63,856 nt of DNA, taken from the NCBI GenBank assembly GCA_007118695.1, contig SKRC01000025.1:1-63856 (forward strand), given 5' to 3'. Made by a program: the position numbers and the translations under genes. Source of the DNA: Balneolaceae bacterium. Its GTDB lineage: Bacteria; Bacteroidota; Rhodothermia; Balneolales; Balneolaceae. This document shows positions 36,250-45,207 of the stretch, piece after piece (within the stretch, counting starts at the first letter, position 1; every line of letters starts with the position of its first letter). The notes under the pieces were generated by a model. That model had not been told where the DNA came from. It saw nothing but the letters and a program-made list of their open reading frames with translations, and did no database searches.

Positions 36250-38016
36250 ATGTGTAAAATAATACAACCTCCGATTTGGGTTTTTCTCACATTAATTGGA
36301 ATGTTCATTGCAGCGTGCACCGACTCACCGCAGGAATTCTCACCTGCAGACATGGTAGTTCTTAACGGTAACATCCTCACAGTGGACAATAACTTCTCAA
36401 CGGCTGAGGCATTTGCTATCCGGGACGAAAGGTTTGTTGCCATTGGATCCGATGAAGAAATTGAAAACCATATCGGTGATCGGACGCATGTTATAGATGC
36501 AGATGGAAATACCGTCATTCCGGGACTGATTGAATCCCATGTGCATGCCACAAGTGTAGTACAACGTGAATATGCAACACCTCATCCGTTTCAACAACTT
36601 GGCTCTATTGGTGAGATCCAGGAGTGGCTGCGAACAGAAGTCGAAAGAACTCCGCAGGAAGACTGGATCCGGTTACCACGTGTAGATGTGACACGGATCC
36701 AGGAGGGGCGGATACCAAACCGCGAGGAGCTTGACCGGGCAGCCCCTGATCACCCGGCTGTGTTCATATGGCAATTTGCCAATCGTCAGGTACAGGTGCT
36801 TAATTCCGCTGCTTTGGCAGCAGCCGGAATCACCGCTTCCACAACTGAACCCGAGGGGTGTTTGATTGAGATTGGTTCGAACGGTGAACCTTCCGGAGTA
36901 CTGGAGAACTGCAGTGAGTTGACATCCGATTTTCTGCATACCCGTGAAATACCTGAGGAAAAGTATCACGAGGATTTGTCAAGACTGCTCGGCTACTACA
37001 ATGAAGTAGGAATAACCTCAATTTCTGAACGCGGCAGTAACCCGGCCGGATTTCGTACTTATCAACAACTCAAAGAACAGAACCGGCTTCCGGTTCGGGT
37101 TAATGTGACGATGTATGTTCAATCCGACGGAACTGTTGATGACACCGAAGAGGCGATCCGGTCACTTCCGGTCAGTTATGGTGAAGGTGATGACTGGGTG
37201 CGTGTCGGCCCTCTTAAGCTTCGAATCGACGGAGGTATACTCTATGGATCGGCCTATATGCGAGAACCATATGGTGAGGATGCCATTGCATTTTATGGTT
37301 TCAACGACCCTGACCACCGTGGCGCTTTGCTAATGAGTCCGAATGAGATCAAGAATAGAATCCGTGCCGGTTATAATCTCGATTGGCAAATGTCGGCACA
37401 TGTAACCGGTGATGCTGGTGTGGATGCCGTTTTGGACGCTGTTGAAGCGGTACAAAAGGAACTTGATGACCACAACAGGCGATTCATACTCATTCATGCC
37501 TACTTTGCAAATCAGGAGACTGCCGAAAGGGCTGAACGGCTTGGAGCAGGAATCGATACTCAACCCGCCTGGTTTTATAAGGATGGAGATGCTTTGGCTG
37601 AGGTGTTAAGTGGGGAGCGAATGAATGAGTTTATCGGTTTGCAAACCTGGCAAAATTCAGATGCAAGAGTTGCACTAAATTCAGATCACATGCAGGGATT
37701 TGACCCGGACAGGTCCCTTAATCCTTATAATCCGTTCCTTACTATGTATACCGCAATTACTCGCAAGACAGAAGGTGGGCAGGTGATTGCTCCGGAGCAG
37801 CGAATTTCGCGTGAGGATGCCTTACGCATGATGACTATCGATGCTGCCTGGTTCAGCTTCGACGAAGATATTAAGGGCTCCATTGAAGTAGGAAAACTTG
37901 GTGATTTTGCCATTCTTTCAGATGACTTTCTTACCTGTGACGAAGAACAGATCAAAGAAATACGTTCCCTGATCACAGTCGTCGGAGGTAATGTCGTCTA
38001 TGAAGCCGGGAATTAA
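36250..38016 (+). CDS. YtcJ-like amidohydrolase lipoprotein
   Basis: The 588 residues align with the preceding gene over the full length and share blocks such as TEGGQV, SREDA and MMTIDAAW. The lipobox is IAACTD. The metal motif is complete: VIPGLIESHVHAT, then MSAHVTGDAGVDAVLD, LIHAYFAN and ALNSDHMQGFDPDRS. This copy is therefore expected to be catalytic. It lies 123 bases after its paralogue, a tandem duplication with clear divergence. The role is periplasmic hydrolysis of an unknown amide-type compound. Confidence 0.87.
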   Translation: MCKIIQPPIWVFLTLIGMFIAACTDSPQEFSPADMVVLNGNILTVDNNFSTAEAFAIRDERFVAIGSDEEIENHIGDRTHVIDADGNTVIPGLIESHVHATSVVQREYATPHPFQQLGSIGEIQEWLRTEVERTPQEDWIRLPRVDVTRIQEGRIPNREELDRAAPDHPAVFIWQFANRQVQVLNSAALAAAGITASTTEPEGCLIEIGSNGEPSGVLENCSELTSDFLHTREIPEEKYHEDLSRLLGYYNEVGITSISERGSNPAGFRTYQQLKEQNRLPVRVNVTMYVQSDGTVDDTEEAIRSLPVSYGEGDDWVRVGPLKLRIDGGILYGSAYMREPYGEDAIAFYGFNDPDHRGALLMSPNEIKNRIRAGYNLDWQMSAHVTGDAGVDAVLDAVEAVQKELDDHNRRFILIHAYFANQETAERAERLGAGIDTQPAWFYKDGDALAEVLSGERMNEFIGLQTWQNSDARVALNSDHMQGFDPDRSLNPYNPFLTMYTAITRKTEGGQVIAPEQRISREDALRMMTIDAAWFSFDEDIKGSIEVGKLGDFAILSDDFLTCDEEQIKEIRSLITVVGGNVVYEAGN

Positions 38017-38115
38017 AAACGGTCGGTTTTAATCACGATATTTTTGTGTTTCATGATATTAGACTAATTACTGATTTGATGTAATCCCTTGAAATTCAGT
38101 ATCTGCCTTCTACCA

Positions 38116-38982
38116 CTACTGTCCAGCCTGATCAAACTCACCCAAACCCCATCGAATCGCATTTACAAGTAATCTGCGATAGGATGAAACACCGAAATCA
38201 GCCGGATGGCCTAATGAGGTATAAAAAATACGGCTGTCACCAGCATACCGGGTCCATGCAATCGGTTCAACATCATCTTCTGCATGTCCGGTAATCAGCA
38301 CAGTAATATCCTTATCAAGAAGTTTGTTGTGATATACATTTCCGGTACTGTGCCACTGCAATCGTTGGCCTTCAAGGATCGGATGGTCGGTCATTTCAGG
38401 CACAACATTGACCCTTGTACCCACAGCGGGTGAACCATATCCCTGATTTTCGCAACCAAGCACATCTGATACAAATGCCCACCAATCTTCATAGCCATCA
38501 GGAATTGTTCCATCACCCTGTCTGACAGAAAAGCCATGATTAGCAGTTCTAATTCCGACAAGGGGGTTACCGTTGTCTATGAAGTTTTTTATTGCATTGA
38601 GCTGGTCGACGGGGAGTGCTATACGTCGGAAAAAGATCACTAACAGGTCAGCCTCTGCAATTGCAGAGTGTAAATCCGGGAAGTGAAATGCGTTCAGATC
38701 CCCTTGACCTTGAATTACAGTCGTTTCAAAATTATGATCCCGATTGAGCATCCGGGCGAAGCGGGGGATGGTTTTGTGGGCTTCATAATTGTTCGGATCT
38801 TCACTAATGAGGAAAAGAATATGAGCCTGTTCTTTTTCAGTGATTGATGTATCATCCGTCATTGCACTCGTATGATGTAAAAGAATTAGCCCAATTACTT
38901 TGATCATACTGGCAATGAACAGATTCTGTAAATTGACGAGACTTCCGAATGTTGAATATTTTTTTCCCGCAGTGAAATTCAT
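38116..38982 (-). CDS. ThuA-domain protein
   Basis: The body has the ThuA fold (class-I glutamine-amidotransferase-like): AHILFLISEDPNNYEAHKTI, a central LLVIFFRRIALPVDQLNAI and NPLVGIRTANHGF, then LQWHSTGNVYHN and RIFYTSLGHPADF near the end. ThuA domains occur in secreted sugar-metabolism proteins; their reaction is not settled. The start is uncertain. ATG 38982 is used, and ATG 38907 (MIKVIGLILL) would give a neater signal peptide. The frame to 39090 runs into an inverted repeat and is rejected. Confidence 0.8.
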   Translation of the reverse strand: MNFTAGKKYSTFGSLVNLQNLFIASMIKVIGLILLHHTSAMTDDTSITEKEQAHILFLISEDPNNYEAHKTIPRFARMLNRDHNFETTVIQGQGDLNAFHFPDLHSAIAEADLLVIFFRRIALPVDQLNAIKNFIDNGNPLVGIRTANHGFSVRQGDGTIPDGYEDWWAFVSDVLGCENQGYGSPAVGTRVNVVPEMTDHPILEGQRLQWHSTGNVYHNKLLDKDITVLITGHAEDDVEPIAWTRYAGDSRIFYTSLGHPADFGVSSYRRLLVNAIRWGLGEFDQAGQ

Positions 38983-39076
38983 AATCATGATTATTTTATT
39001 TATAGTGACAGAGTATTTATAATAAAACATCACGTAAAAAGTACATAATCCAATTCTGATCCTTATACTCTCTGAT

Positions 39077-39136
39077 AGGAGGCTTTGCAAAATCGCTTCG
39101 CGTTCAAAACATGAGTCTGGTATTGCAAAGCCTCCT
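39077..39136. repeat. Inverted-repeat element R6 with the dispersed-repeat core
   Basis: AGGAGGCTTTGCAA (39077-39090) and TTGCAAAGCCTCCT (39123-39136) are perfect reverse complements enclosing 32 bases. The enclosed TCGCTTCGCGTTCAAAACAT and GAGTCTGGT closely match the core of R4 (45121-45150). The core therefore sits here between different inverted ends from those of the other copies. It lies between thuA and queA, which diverge. Confidence 0.75.
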
Positions 39137-39222
39137 GATAATTATTCCAGCCAAATTCAGAGGAACAATTGATAATATTTAGTATGAAGAATACAGGTAA
39201 ACAACAATTATAACCGTGTCCA

Positions 39223-40224
39223 TTGGCCTATAACCTAAGTGATTTTGACTACCATCTTCCCGGGGAGTTGATTGCCCAGGAGCCTGTAAAACCCCGCGAT
39301 CATTCAAGGCTTTTGGTTTACGATCGTAAGACCGGATCAATAACAGACGATTATTTCTACAACCTGAGTTCGTATCTTGTGAAGAATACCACACTTGTGG
39401 TTAACAACAGCAAGGTTGAAAAATGCAGGCTGTTGTTTGAAGGAGGGTCCATGGAGATATTTGTTGTCAACACGATCAACCATCAAACTGTGGAGGCGAT
39501 GGTCCGCCCGGGCCGAAAATTCAAACCGGGGAAAAGGGTCAGGCTTGCAGATAAAATAGAAGCTGAAGTGCTTTCTGTTTCGGCAGACGGAATCCGTACC
39601 CTGAAACTGAGCCGGCCCCTGGATAAACCTATATATGATCCCTATCGCGCCACCCCGTTCCCACCCTATATCGAGCAGGATGAATCCCTGTCGGAGGAAT
39701 ATCAGACCGTTTATGCCCACGATACCGGAAGCAAGGCCGCCCCAACTGCGGGTCTGCACTTTACGGATAATCTGATCGAAAAACTGAAAAGCCGGGGTTT
39801 TCACTGGACAGAGATTACCTTGCATGTGGGTTTAGGGACATTTGCACCGGTTAAATCAGAGAACATAGATGAACATATCATGCACAGTGAGTGGTACCGG
39901 ATCAATGAACAGACAGCCACGGCACTCAACCGTTCCACACACAAAACGGCAGTCGGTACTACCAGCATCCGGGTCCTGGAGTCAGCCGTCTCGGATGATG
40001 GCACATTTCAACCCTGCAGTGGCGAGACCAATATTTTCATCACGCCGGGTTACACGTTCAAAGCTGTCGATTCCCTGATCACCAATTTTCACCTGCCTAA
40101 AAGTACCCTCTTGATGCTGGTAGCTGCCTTTATGGGATTGGATGAGACACACCAGGTTTACCAACACGCTATTCGGGAAAAATACAGGTTCTATTCATTC
40201 GGAGACGGAATGCTGATTTTGTAA
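39223..40224 (+). CDS. queA: S-adenosylmethionine:tRNA ribosyltransferase-isomerase
   Basis: The 333-residue protein matches QueA over its length: LSDFDYHLPGELIAQEPVKP at the start, HDTGSKAAPTAGLHFT, TEITLHVGLGTFAPVK, VGTTSIRVLES and the end TNFHLPKSTLLMLVAAFMG. It moves the ribosyl part of SAM onto preQ1 in tRNA to make epoxyqueuosine. No ATG exists near the N-terminus. An in-frame stop at 39211-39213 leaves TTG at 39223 as the only sensible start, and no preQ1 leader or clear ribosome site was seen before it. Confidence 0.94.
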   Translation: MAYNLSDFDYHLPGELIAQEPVKPRDHSRLLVYDRKTGSITDDYFYNLSSYLVKNTTLVVNNSKVEKCRLLFEGGSMEIFVVNTINHQTVEAMVRPGRKFKPGKRVRLADKIEAEVLSVSADGIRTLKLSRPLDKPIYDPYRATPFPPYIEQDESLSEEYQTVYAHDTGSKAAPTAGLHFTDNLIEKLKSRGFHWTEITLHVGLGTFAPVKSENIDEHIMHSEWYRINEQTATALNRSTHKTAVGTTSIRVLESAVSDDGTFQPCSGETNIFITPGYTFKAVDSLITNFHLPKSTLLMLVAAFMGLDETHQVYQHAIREKYRFYSFGDGMLIL

Positions 40225-40324
40225 ATAGGGTACTGTATTCATTTCCCCATTTCTGTTATTTCCCGCGAACACCCCACACGATCAGCCGGGAACATCCGCC
40301 TGATCGATCTCCCCTCAAGGTCAG

Positions 40325-40387
40325 AACTCAGAATTCAGGACTCAGGACTCAGGACTCAGGATTCGCATCTCACTTTATACGACTCAC
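40325..40387 (+). repeat. Period-7 array (GACTCAG)
   Basis: Heptamers AACTCAG, AATTCAG, three GACTCAG, GATTCGC, ATCTCAC, TTTATAC and GACTCAC follow in exact register. It lies 100 bases after queA. The remaining bases between queA and the small gene at 40517 hold no gene. Confidence 0.8.
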
Positions 40388-40451
40388 GACCACACAACTG
40401 TCTGTTCCTAGCATAGCTTAACCAATTAATCAACAAGCTATGAACCGACAC

Positions 40452-40530
40452 CAACTCACTACTCCCTACTTGTTACTCAACACCACCGTACTCAATACTC
40501 ACTACTCATTCACTCACTACTCATACTCCG
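40452..40530 (+). repeat. Period-7 array (ACTCANT)
   Basis: ACTCACT, ACTCCCT, ACTTGTT, ACTCAAC, then ACTCAAT, ACTCACT, ACTCATT and more ACTCACT units, with small register slips. The right end overlaps the stop codon of the minus-strand gene at 40517, so the array has reached the 3' end of that gene. Confidence 0.75.
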
Positions 40531-40717
40531 CCTTGAAAGCATTCTTGATTTTCTGGTTCATATGCCTCTTGTAGTGCTTAAATTCATATTCACTCACCGT
40601 GAAGCTGGACCGGTAGGTGCCATCGTTACACTCTACTTTCAATCGGGTAGGGTTATCAGTCTCGGTGATTTGAACCTCAATTTTCCCGATTTTATATGAT
40701 TCGATTTCCTTGCCCAT
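40517..40717 (-). CDS. Small unknown protein (66 residues)
   Basis: MGKEIESYKIGKIEVQITET is followed by a beta-rich middle (RLKVECNDGTYRSSFTVSEY) and a basic helical end. No family is recognised. The composition and regular strand pattern look coding, and the frame is set off by spacers on both sides. It has no signal peptide. Its stop lies in a heptamer array, so the C-terminus may have been altered by the repeat. Confidence 0.55.
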   Translation of the reverse strand: MGKEIESYKIGKIEVQITETDNPTRLKVECNDGTYRSSFTVSEYEFKHYKRHMNQKIKNAFKAEYE

Positions 40718-40867
40718 AAGCCAAAGTTAATCCGGGGCAGGATTAAAAGAAACCCAAAACTGAAATAAACCATCTCGTGGCAGAGCTGCAGGGGCATCAA
40801 TCCGATTATAGTCTGATTTTTACTTCCGGCCCAAAAGGTTGGTCAGGGAGTTGAACCACCCTGAAAT

Positions 40868-41131
40868 TTAACCACCGGCATTAAATACCATACCAAAAGC
40901 ACCAAAAGTGAGAACCCTTCGATTGTGTTTTGTATAGGTAAAAACAAGCAAGTTATGGTATGTCAGGTTCGAACTTGATTGGGTCAATGACACTTGAACC
41001 ACTTCGGTATTAGTTTCACTGGATGTGAATATCTCCTGGATCTTCTTTTCGTGTGCATCCATATCCGGTGATGTCAAGAACATAACCACCAACATACCAG
41101 TATAAATCATCCATTTTTTTATAACAAACAT
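40868..41131 (-). CDS. Small exported protein of unknown function
   Basis: The start at ATG 41131 is set by a GGAGG five bases before it; an ATG at 41143 overlaps that ribosome site. The 87 residues begin MFVIKKWMIYTGMLVVMFLT, a signal peptide with likely cleavage before DMDAHEK. The mature part (about 60 residues) has a VVQVSLTQSSSNLTYHNLLV strand region and ends in Gly/Phe-rich TFGAFGMVFNAGG. No family is recognised. Confidence 0.6.
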   Translation of the reverse strand: MFVIKKWMIYTGMLVVMFLTSPDMDAHEKKIQEIFTSSETNTEVVQVSLTQSSSNLTYHNLLVFTYTKHNRRVLTFGAFGMVFNAGG

Positions 41132-41269
41132 AACGGCCTCCATTTAATTTTTCTGTTTCCGGCTCGGTAATCGCTAAATCATTGAACGCGAAAAATTATT
41201 ATGGATTTATTCTTTCAGGGGTATTAATTACATTAATGCCAGAATGTAAATGGCACAAAATGTGAACCC

Positions 41270-41824
41270 ATGTATATAAAAGAGAAAGTTTTTCTGATTT
41301 GTTGCAGTTTAATTTTAATTAGTTGTGGAAATGATGAACCACAGGACCCCAGAGATTCATTTTTTGATACGCTCTCTGCCTATTGCGGAGATACATTTAC
41401 AGGCGAAGGAGTCTATCCGGATGACCCGGATCATGACCTGATTGCAACAGAATTGAGGGCTCACTTATCTTCCTGTGATGATGATATGATAACGATTGAT
41501 TTATATCGAAACGGTGGTGAGACCTGGCATGCGACCTGGATTCTTGAGCATAGAGAAGGAGGCTTGCACCTCTATCACGATCATGCGGGAGACCGCGATG
41601 AGGACGAACTTGAGGATGTTCTGACCGGTTATGGCGGGTATGCCGATGAGCACGGCACTGCAACGCAGCAGTTTTTTCCGACTGATAATCATACCGCAGA
41701 AATTTTGCCCGAAGCCGCGACCAATGTCTGGATGATGGAACTGATTGAAGATACCGGTCAGTTCATTTACTACCTGGAACGCCATAATGAACCGAGGTTC
41801 AGGGCGGAATTGACCTTGAATTGA
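41270..41824 (+). CDS. Conserved hypothetical lipoprotein
   Basis: The 184-residue protein has a lipoprotein signal with LISCGND. The mature part is acidic and resembles a secreted conserved hypothetical seen in marine bacteria: DSFFDTLSAYCGDTFTGEGV, a HATWILEHREGGLHLYHDHA segment, GYGGYADEHGTATQQFFP and the end PRFRAELTLN. The two cysteines near residues 39 and 69 may pair. No catalytic motif is seen. The HLYHDH histidines could bind metal, which is speculation. Confidence 0.7.
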   Translation: MYIKEKVFLICCSLILISCGNDEPQDPRDSFFDTLSAYCGDTFTGEGVYPDDPDHDLIATELRAHLSSCDDDMITIDLYRNGGETWHATWILEHREGGLHLYHDHAGDRDEDELEDVLTGYGGYADEHGTATQQFFPTDNHTAEILPEAATNVWMMELIEDTGQFIYYLERHNEPRFRAELTLN

Positions 41825-41982
41825 AACTTCTGAATCGAAAAACGTTCCCCTTTGAAGGTGGTGCAGGTTTAGGCTTTTGCGACATTCCGGCACATCGAAA
41901 GGGATGACCTGCTACGGACAGTATTGTTGATACTAAACGAATTGAATGGTTGTAACACCAGGATGGACATGGTGAGACACCC

Positions 41983-42008
41983 TTCCCTCTCCCTCCCGGC
42001 AGAGGGAA
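41983..42008. terminator. Hairpin after the S9 peptidase gene
   Basis: TTCCCTCT (41983-41990) and AGAGGGAA (42001-42008) form an eight-pair stem with a ten-base loop, 14 bases beyond the stop of the minus-strand gene. No U-run follows, so its use as a terminator is uncertain. Confidence 0.35.
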
Positions 42009-42021
42009 GAAATGTATGCAT

Positions 42022-44088
42022 TTATTCAGGCGCCACTTCCCAATGGGGAATCTCTGCTTCTGTGTCACCAGTTTTCAAATAAGTATCGAACCACTGGAAC
42101 ATGCGAAGCGTGTAGTCGTACCTGGCAGTAGAATTGACATTGCCATGCCCTTCACCCGGATAGAATACCAGCCGCAGCGGCACTTCCGGCTTTCGTACTT
42201 TCAGATGACGGTATAGCTCCAGTGATTGCCCGGGATGAACCCTGGTATCTTCCGATCCATGCAGAATCAGGATAGGTGTTTCTGCCCGGTCAACCCAGTA
42301 GATCGGGCTCCTCCTCAGGTAATCCATCCACTTATCATCCGACTCCCACATTCGCTCACGGGAATGAACCAGGTAGAGCTCTTCAGGTATATCGCTGGTT
42401 CCCCATTTCGACAAATTATTGCTGATGCCGACAAACATCACGGAGGCCGCAAACCGTTCGGAATAGTAGGTGCTCATCCATGCCGAAGCATAACCGCCAT
42501 AGGAGCCGCCGGTTACACCGATCCGGTCCGGGTCGGCAATCCCCTGGTCGATCAGGTAATCCACTCCATCAACAATATCGTCAAACTCTTTTCCGGCCAG
42601 ATCACCCTGACTGCTGTAGATAAACTCAATTCCGCGCCCGGTGCTTCCGCGGTAATTCGGGTAGAAAACCGCATAGCCTTTGGCTGCTGCCATCTGTCCG
42701 GGAATCTGATATGCGGTCAGCCAGCCGTTGCTGTAATGCGCCTCCGGGCCTCCGTGTACCATGGTAATGACCGGAATTCGGTCGCCTTCAGTATAATCAA
42801 GCGGATAGATTATAATCCCCTCAATTTCAAACTCGCCATCCCTGGTTGTATACCGTACTACGTCCTGGTTGCCCATCTGCACATCTTCCAGCCAGGGATT
42901 TGTTGTGGTCATTCGCTCGGGCTGCTGATGCTGATTACCCAAAACATAAAGTTCGTTCGGATGGGATCTGGAGTTGGCTGTGAACAATGTCCTGTTGCCT
43001 GCCTGATCAAACGTTCCTAGTATCAGATTACCGGGTTCCACAATGTATTGTTTGTTTGACCCGTCAGGCTGAATGGTACCGAAAGATCTTTTTACCCCCT
43101 CACTGGCTAAAAAATGGATGGTATTGCTTCCGGTCCAGGCAATTTGCTCATACTTTCCCTCGAAATCCCTGTCGATGATCCGGGGGACTCCACCACGGGC
43201 ATTCACGATCAATATACGCCCGTCGATCGGGTCATGGATATCCTGTCCGGTACGCAGTGCAAGACGGTCACCGTCCGGGCTCCATTCGACCTGCCCGATT
43301 TTTCCTTCGTTATTAATCTCAGCAACGATTTCCCGGGTTTGGGTATCGACCACAAAAACCTGCTGGAACATATAATAATCGTCAATATGAGGTGTCGGAG
43401 CCACACTGACTGCCAATTTGGAATCATCGGGGCTCCACTGCATCATATAAACGGTGCCATCCACCTGAATCCGGTGGGATTCAGGATCTGTATGGCCTGC
43501 ATTTGTGATAAATGCATGATGGTTCGGGATGTTTTCTTCAAAGATTTCCGGCTCATAAGGAAGTTTCGATTCCGGTTCGGGGAGCTCCTCATGAGCGGTA
43601 ATTGCAATGTGATTCCCGTCACCCGCCCAATCATAGGTGATGATATTTTTTTTATAGGAGAAGAGTTTTACAGCCTCACCCCCATGAAGCGGCAGTTCAT
43701 AGAGTGACCGGGTATCATCGCCCTCTCTGGTTGTTAAAAATGTAATGCTTTCATGATCCGGGCGAAACGTGACCCCGCCAATGGATGATTTCGAATAATA
43801 AGGCCGTGTCTCGCCGGTTTCGATATTCAATACATGCAGTTCAGTTCTGTTGGGCCTGTTCTCCTCATTGGGATCGGCCGGAACACTGATTGTATAGGCG
43901 GCATAGTTGCCATCATCGGAGATGGCTGCTCCGGTGACGGTTTTGATCTTGGTTACATCCTCGGGAGTCAATCCCTGCTGGGCAACGGCCAGGGACGAAA
44001 AAAGCAAAAACAGGAATGTGGTCAACACCGAAATAAACATCCGGTGAGAGTTGTGTGAATGCTCAGTGAATTTACGCTCAGTCATCAT
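42022..44088 (-). CDS. S9 family prolyl-oligopeptidase-like peptidase, exported
   Basis: The start is placed at ATG 44088 (MMTERKF); ATG 44040 (MFISVLTTFLFLLFSSLAVA) would start right at the signal peptide and is an alternative. The mature protein has an N-terminal beta-propeller (about 40-400) and a C-terminal alpha/beta-hydrolase domain with nucleophile GGSYGGYAS, acid GSEDTRVHP and histidine PGEGHGNV. It should cleave short peptides, acylaminoacyl or dipeptidyl type, in the periplasm. It stands alone between convergent and same-strand neighbours. Confidence 0.9.
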   Translation of the reverse strand: MMTERKFTEHSHNSHRMFISVLTTFLFLLFSSLAVAQQGLTPEDVTKIKTVTGAAISDDGNYAAYTISVPADPNEENRPNRTELHVLNIETGETRPYYSKSSIGGVTFRPDHESITFLTTREGDDTRSLYELPLHGGEAVKLFSYKKNIITYDWAGDGNHIAITAHEELPEPESKLPYEPEIFEENIPNHHAFITNAGHTDPESHRIQVDGTVYMMQWSPDDSKLAVSVAPTPHIDDYYMFQQVFVVDTQTREIVAEINNEGKIGQVEWSPDGDRLALRTGQDIHDPIDGRILIVNARGGVPRIIDRDFEGKYEQIAWTGSNTIHFLASEGVKRSFGTIQPDGSNKQYIVEPGNLILGTFDQAGNRTLFTANSRSHPNELYVLGNQHQQPERMTTTNPWLEDVQMGNQDVVRYTTRDGEFEIEGIIIYPLDYTEGDRIPVITMVHGGPEAHYSNGWLTAYQIPGQMAAAKGYAVFYPNYRGSTGRGIEFIYSSQGDLAGKEFDDIVDGVDYLIDQGIADPDRIGVTGGSYGGYASAWMSTYYSERFAASVMFVGISNNLSKWGTSDIPEELYLVHSRERMWESDDKWMDYLRRSPIYWVDRAETPILILHGSEDTRVHPGQSLELYRHLKVRKPEVPLRLVFYPGEGHGNVNSTARYDYTLRMFQWFDTYLKTGDTEAEIPHWEVAPE

Positions 44089-44372
44089 GAATAAGTATTT
44101 AATGATTGATTCAGTGAAAAGATAAAGTTCCAAAAAAGTTGATGAACCCAATATATATTGTCTTGGAAGCAATGATCCCGACTGTTGAGCCGGACTTTGG
44201 CCGGCGGGCCGGTGCTAAATAAGGGCGACTTTTTCGGGCTTACCTTTTTGTGTGATTCGTTGAGATATTAAGGAAAAATTTGAATGGCTTGCGACTCACG
44301 CACTGCTGTCCCGGTGAGTTAGTTTCATGTAAATCGATACGCAGAAAATGTAGAAGGCGGGTATGACCGTTA

Positions 44373-44852
44373 CTACACTTCCCTCAATGCATCGTTTAAA
44401 AAACGGCTCAATTCAACAACGCCCATGAAACCCCGGCGGGTTTTCAGAACATTACCCTCTGCATCCATAATCACCGTAAACGGGAAAGCTGTCAATCCCA
44501 TTTTATTGGCAAATTGCTTTTTCGTCATGGTTTCACCATCATAAACGAGGGTATTATCAGAATTGCCATTAACTTTTACAGGAATGAAATTACGGTCGAG
44601 AACCGTACGAATTGACTCGGAAGGATAAACTTCCCGTTCCATCTGTCTGCAAAAGCGGCAACCCACTTCGTAAATGTCGATCAGAATCAGCTTGTCCGAT
44701 TGTCCGGCCTCAGTTTTCGACATGGCCTCTTCCAGGGTAACCCAGTCTGGAGCATTTTCAATTTCCATGGGCGTGATCTGCACCATGGAATAGTAGACAA
44801 ATACAGCAATGAATGCCGTTATTACCGAACCGATAATGAGTTTCCTTCTCAT
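44373..44852 (-). CDS. Membrane-anchored thioredoxin-fold protein
   Basis: The 159-residue protein begins with a membrane anchor (MRRKLIIGSVITAFIAVFVY). The periplasmic part is a thioredoxin fold with active site VGCRFCRQM, the loop AFPFTVI with the cis-proline, and a downstream RNFIPVKVNG strand. The CxxC suggests a reductant of protein disulfides or cytochrome-maturation partner. The exact partner is not shown by its neighbours. Confidence 0.85.
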   Translation of the reverse strand: MRRKLIIGSVITAFIAVFVYYSMVQITPMEIENAPDWVTLEEAMSKTEAGQSDKLILIDIYEVGCRFCRQMEREVYPSESIRTVLDRNFIPVKVNGNSDNTLVYDGETMTKKQFANKMGLTAFPFTVIMDAEGNVLKTRRGFMGVVELSRFLNDALREV

Positions 44853-45207
44853 ATTCTGGAAATTTCGATTTCTTCAGTTAACGCATGAAAGTTACATCAA
44901 ATTTCACATTATTTTTGACTAAAATGCAACAGTGAATGTTCCAAATTATACTTGAAATGAAAGAGATGTTTAAGCTTATACATATGACTGTAAGTCCGCA
45001 TTTCGTTTCACGGGAATTGTTTCACTTCGTGGGTATCGATACGCTTGCAGCGCTTCGCGTGGAAAAGATGAGCGTTCGTAGCTCACAACTATTTTAACTT
45101 CGCTTTGTTGAGGGAAAAATTTCGCTTCGCGTACAAAAAATGAGCTTGGTGAAAAATGCGGGATAGTGTAACCGATCAAGTCATGTATCGCTGGCGGTTC
45201 TAATGAG
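44853..45207. other. Spacer with dispersed repeat R4
   Basis: The 355 bases between the thioredoxin-fold and YdjM-like genes contain no gene. Element R4 fills 44991-45165. The promoter of the thioredoxin-fold gene should lie at the left end. Confidence 0.5.
44991..45165 (-). repeat. Dispersed MITE-like repeat, copy R4
   Basis: The right end GTGAAAAATGCGGGATA mirrors a decayed left end TAAGTCCGCATTTCGTTTCA at 44991. On the minus strand it reads TTTTTCACCAAGCTCATTTT, the core TACGCGAAGCGAAATTTTTC, then CCTCAACAAAGCGAAGT. That order matches R1 and R2. At 175 bases it looks like a near-complete but diverged member. Confidence 0.72.

Noticed and set aside
38983-39090. N-terminal extension of the ThuA-domain protein to 39090
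   Set aside because: The extension begins inside the inverted-repeat element at 39077-39136 and gives no signal peptide.
42226-43020. 264-codon plus-strand frame
   Set aside because: Antisense to the S9 peptidase catalytic domain; no recognisable protein features.
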